Shown here: positions 62,890 to 64,000 of the stretch, piece after piece
Layout of the letters: the number at the start of each line of letters is the position of its first letter
Position numbering within the stretch: the first letter of the stretch is position 1
Assembly (NCBI GenBank): GCA_020633295.1
Contig: JACKDW010000001.1
Location: forward strand, 1,054,001 to 1,118,000
Direction of reading: 5' to 3'
DNA length: 64,000 bases
Origin: Myxococcales bacterium
GTDB taxonomy: Bacteria; Myxococcota_A; Polyangia; Nannocystales; Nannocystaceae
Made by a program: the position numbers and the translations under genes
The notes under the pieces: generated by a model
Told to the model about the DNA's origin: nothing
What the model saw: the letters and a program-made list of their open reading frames with translations, nothing else
Database searches by the model: none

Positions 62890-63066
62890 CGCGGCGGTTA
62901 TACACGGGTTCGTCGCGGGGCCGCGCGCCCGCGAGGCGACGGCGACCCGGAGCCCAGGCCGGGTCGCCGCGATCACTCCCCAAACCGTCGCGGCTCGCCG
63001 GGAACGCTCGCTCGCGCCGGCGCGATCGAGCTCCGAGCGCGCGCGCGAGCTGGTACCGTGCTCCCC

Positions 63067-64000
63067 ATGACCTCTGCATGGCTTACGATGAGAACGACCC
63101 TGCTGCTCGCCCTCGGGCTGGGCCTCACGGCGTGCGGGCCGGGGAGCGACGGGACCAACGGCTCGAGCGACAGCGACGACTCGGGGGCCTCGAGCGACTC
63201 CTCCGCGACCTCCTCCGCGACCTCCTCCGCGACCTCCTCCGCGACCTCCTCCGCGACCTCCTCCGCGTCGACAGCCGGCCCCGGCACGGACTCGGGCGCC
63301 ACGAGCACGGGCTCGGGCGCGACCGAGAGCGCCACGGACGCGCCGACCACCGACGCGACGTCGACGAGCTCGCCGACGTCGACCTCGGGCACCACCGACG
63401 TCCCCCTCGACTGCGAGAACGCCGAGCCGATCACGCAGCTCGGCACCGACGAGCCGAGCGGCTTCGAGCGCTGCGAGAACGGCGTGATCCACCGCGCGAT
63501 GGAGGTCGCGTGCGTCGAGCCCCAGGGCGTCGGCAACTGCAGCCTGCCCGACGGCACATGTATGGTCGACGACGACTGCCTCGCCCAGGACCACGGCGTG
63601 TGCCTCGAGCAGCTCGGCGGCTTCCCCGGGTGCTACTGTAACTACGGCTGCGAGACCGACGCGGACTGCGGGCCCGACCAGGTGTGCGCCTGCGCGGGCG
63701 TCGTCTCCGACCACGCGACCTGCATCCCCGCCGGCTGCGTCGACTCCAACGACTGCGGCGAGGGCCTCTGCGCGCTCGCCCAGGACGAGGGCATCTGCGG
63801 CGAGCTCATCGCCCAGGTCCAGTGCATCGGCGGCGGCGCGGGCTGCCTCAGCGACCAGGACTGTCCGCAGGCCGGCTGCTTCGACGGCGACCCCGGCATG
63901 GTCCAGCACGTCTGCTGGCCGCAGGAGGGCTCGTGGAGCTGCAAGCCGCCGGAGTGGTGCCAGGGTGACTGCGGTCGCCCGCTGCTGATCGACGGCGAGG
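63067..64000 (+). CDS. Cys-rich surface lipoprotein, C-terminus cut by window edge
   Basis: The ATG at 63067 gives MTSAWLTMRTTLLLALGLGLTACGPGS, lipobox Cys 23. A linker of SSAT repeats comes next. Then comes a Cys-rich domain with EGF-like or disulfide-knot spacing: DCENAEPITQ, FERCENGVIHRAMEVACVEPQ, CMVDDDCLAQDHGVC, CYCNYGCETDADCGPDQVCACAG, CVDSNDCGEGLC, CLSDQDCPQAGC. The frame stays open to base 64000. Repeated C-x-x-D-x-D-C patterns may bind calcium. Similar proteins are common on the surface of these bacteria. Confidence 0.85.
   Translation, partial: MTSAWLTMRTTLLLALGLGLTACGPGSDGTNGSSDSDDSGASSDSSATSSATSSATSSATSSATSSASTAGPGTDSGATSTGSGATESATDAPTTDATSTSSPTSTSGTTDVPLDCENAEPITQLGTDEPSGFERCENGVIHRAMEVACVEPQGVGNCSLPDGTCMVDDDCLAQDHGVCLEQLGGFPGCYCNYGCETDADCGPDQVCACAGVVSDHATCIPAGCVDSNDCGEGLCALAQDEGICGELIAQVQCIGGGAGCLSDQDCPQAGCFDGDPGMVQHVCWPQEGSWSCKPPEWCQGDCGRPLLIDGE
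63199..63267 (+). repeat. 12-bp tandem repeat in the Cys-rich lipoprotein gene
   Basis: TCCTCCGCGACC repeated five times plus a partial sixth, encoding SSAT repeats of the linker. Confidence 0.93.

Noticed and set aside
62890..63909. Upstream extension of the 60295-62889 gene
   Set aside because: The added part is antisense to the Cys-rich lipoprotein gene at 63067. The natural N-terminal membrane helix begins just after the ATG at 62889.

Overview
The window is about 64 kb of very GC-rich DNA, clearly above 70% by eye. The gene content points to a myxobacterium (Myxococcota), most likely of the Nannocystis/Enhygromyxa/Plesiocystis side. The signs are many small secreted lipoproteins whose lipobox is followed by long Ser/Thr/Asp/Glu/Gly linkers (TETEG, TDTDT, GDGDGD), a DUF2378-like protein, outer-membrane barrels, FG-GAP, beta-helix and vWA surface lipoproteins, and frequent GTG starts. 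The species assignment is inference from style. I see no rRNA, tRNA, CRISPR array, transposase, integrase or replication origin. The window is chromosomal, mostly single genes and short operons, with a gene cut by each end.

Layout. 1-4.6 kb: a Cys-rich lipoprotein (cut by the left edge), a DraG-like protein with a frameshift, a zinc-ribbon-headed lipoprotein coupled to a radical SAM/SPASM protein, and a small membrane protein. 4.8-13.6 kb: a Tat-exported tail-tube-like protein, a possible PD-(D/E)XK protein, a CPBP protease, an LKDPF-repeat lipoprotein, an FG-GAP lipoprotein, a double GNAT protein, a TonB-like protein and a large membrane protein. 13.7-21 kb: a lipoprotein divergent from a fatty-acid operon (TetR, acyl-CoA dehydrogenase, MaoC hydratase, FabG4-type reductase, thiolase). 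21-31 kb: a GD-repeat lipoprotein, a CFA-type methyltransferase, a beta-barrel, a serine hydrolase, a sirtuin and an Mpo1-like protein. 31-37 kb: a membrane-protein pair, a pentapeptide-repeat protein, a PHP-domain lipoprotein and an enoyl-CoA hydratase. 37-41 kb: an operon of a Rieske-domain fusion and two glycosyltransferases. 41-46.5 kb: a dienelactone hydrolase, an atypical SDR, a hybrid histidine kinase and a V4R/STAS protein. 46.8-64 kb: more surface lipoproteins, a YkgJ-type protein, a broken TPR lipoprotein, a cyclase, a long-chain acyl-CoA ligase, a paraoxonase-like protein, a beta-barrel, and a large membrane protein ending in an ILEI/PANDER-like domain.

How the genes work together. 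The clearest unit is 14.36-20.95 kb: its four enzymes make one complete beta-oxidation turn through (R)-3-hydroxyacyl-CoA, probably under the TetR protein encoded first. The acyl-CoA ligase (55.3-57.2 kb) and the enoyl-CoA hydratase (36.3 kb) could feed it but are unlinked. The lipoprotein/radical SAM pair at 2.1-4.0 kb and the Rieske/GT/GT operon at 37.4-41.2 kb are the best candidates for undescribed chemistry.

Two window-wide patterns stand out. A short AT-rich palindromic motif, ACATGTC(C/T)..., recurs in many intergenic gaps whatever the orientation of the flanking genes. Several genes change reading frame at GC-rich runs (about 1.95, 29.66, 31.6, 51.2, 52.4-52.7 and 60.1 kb), which means either assembly indels or real gene decay.
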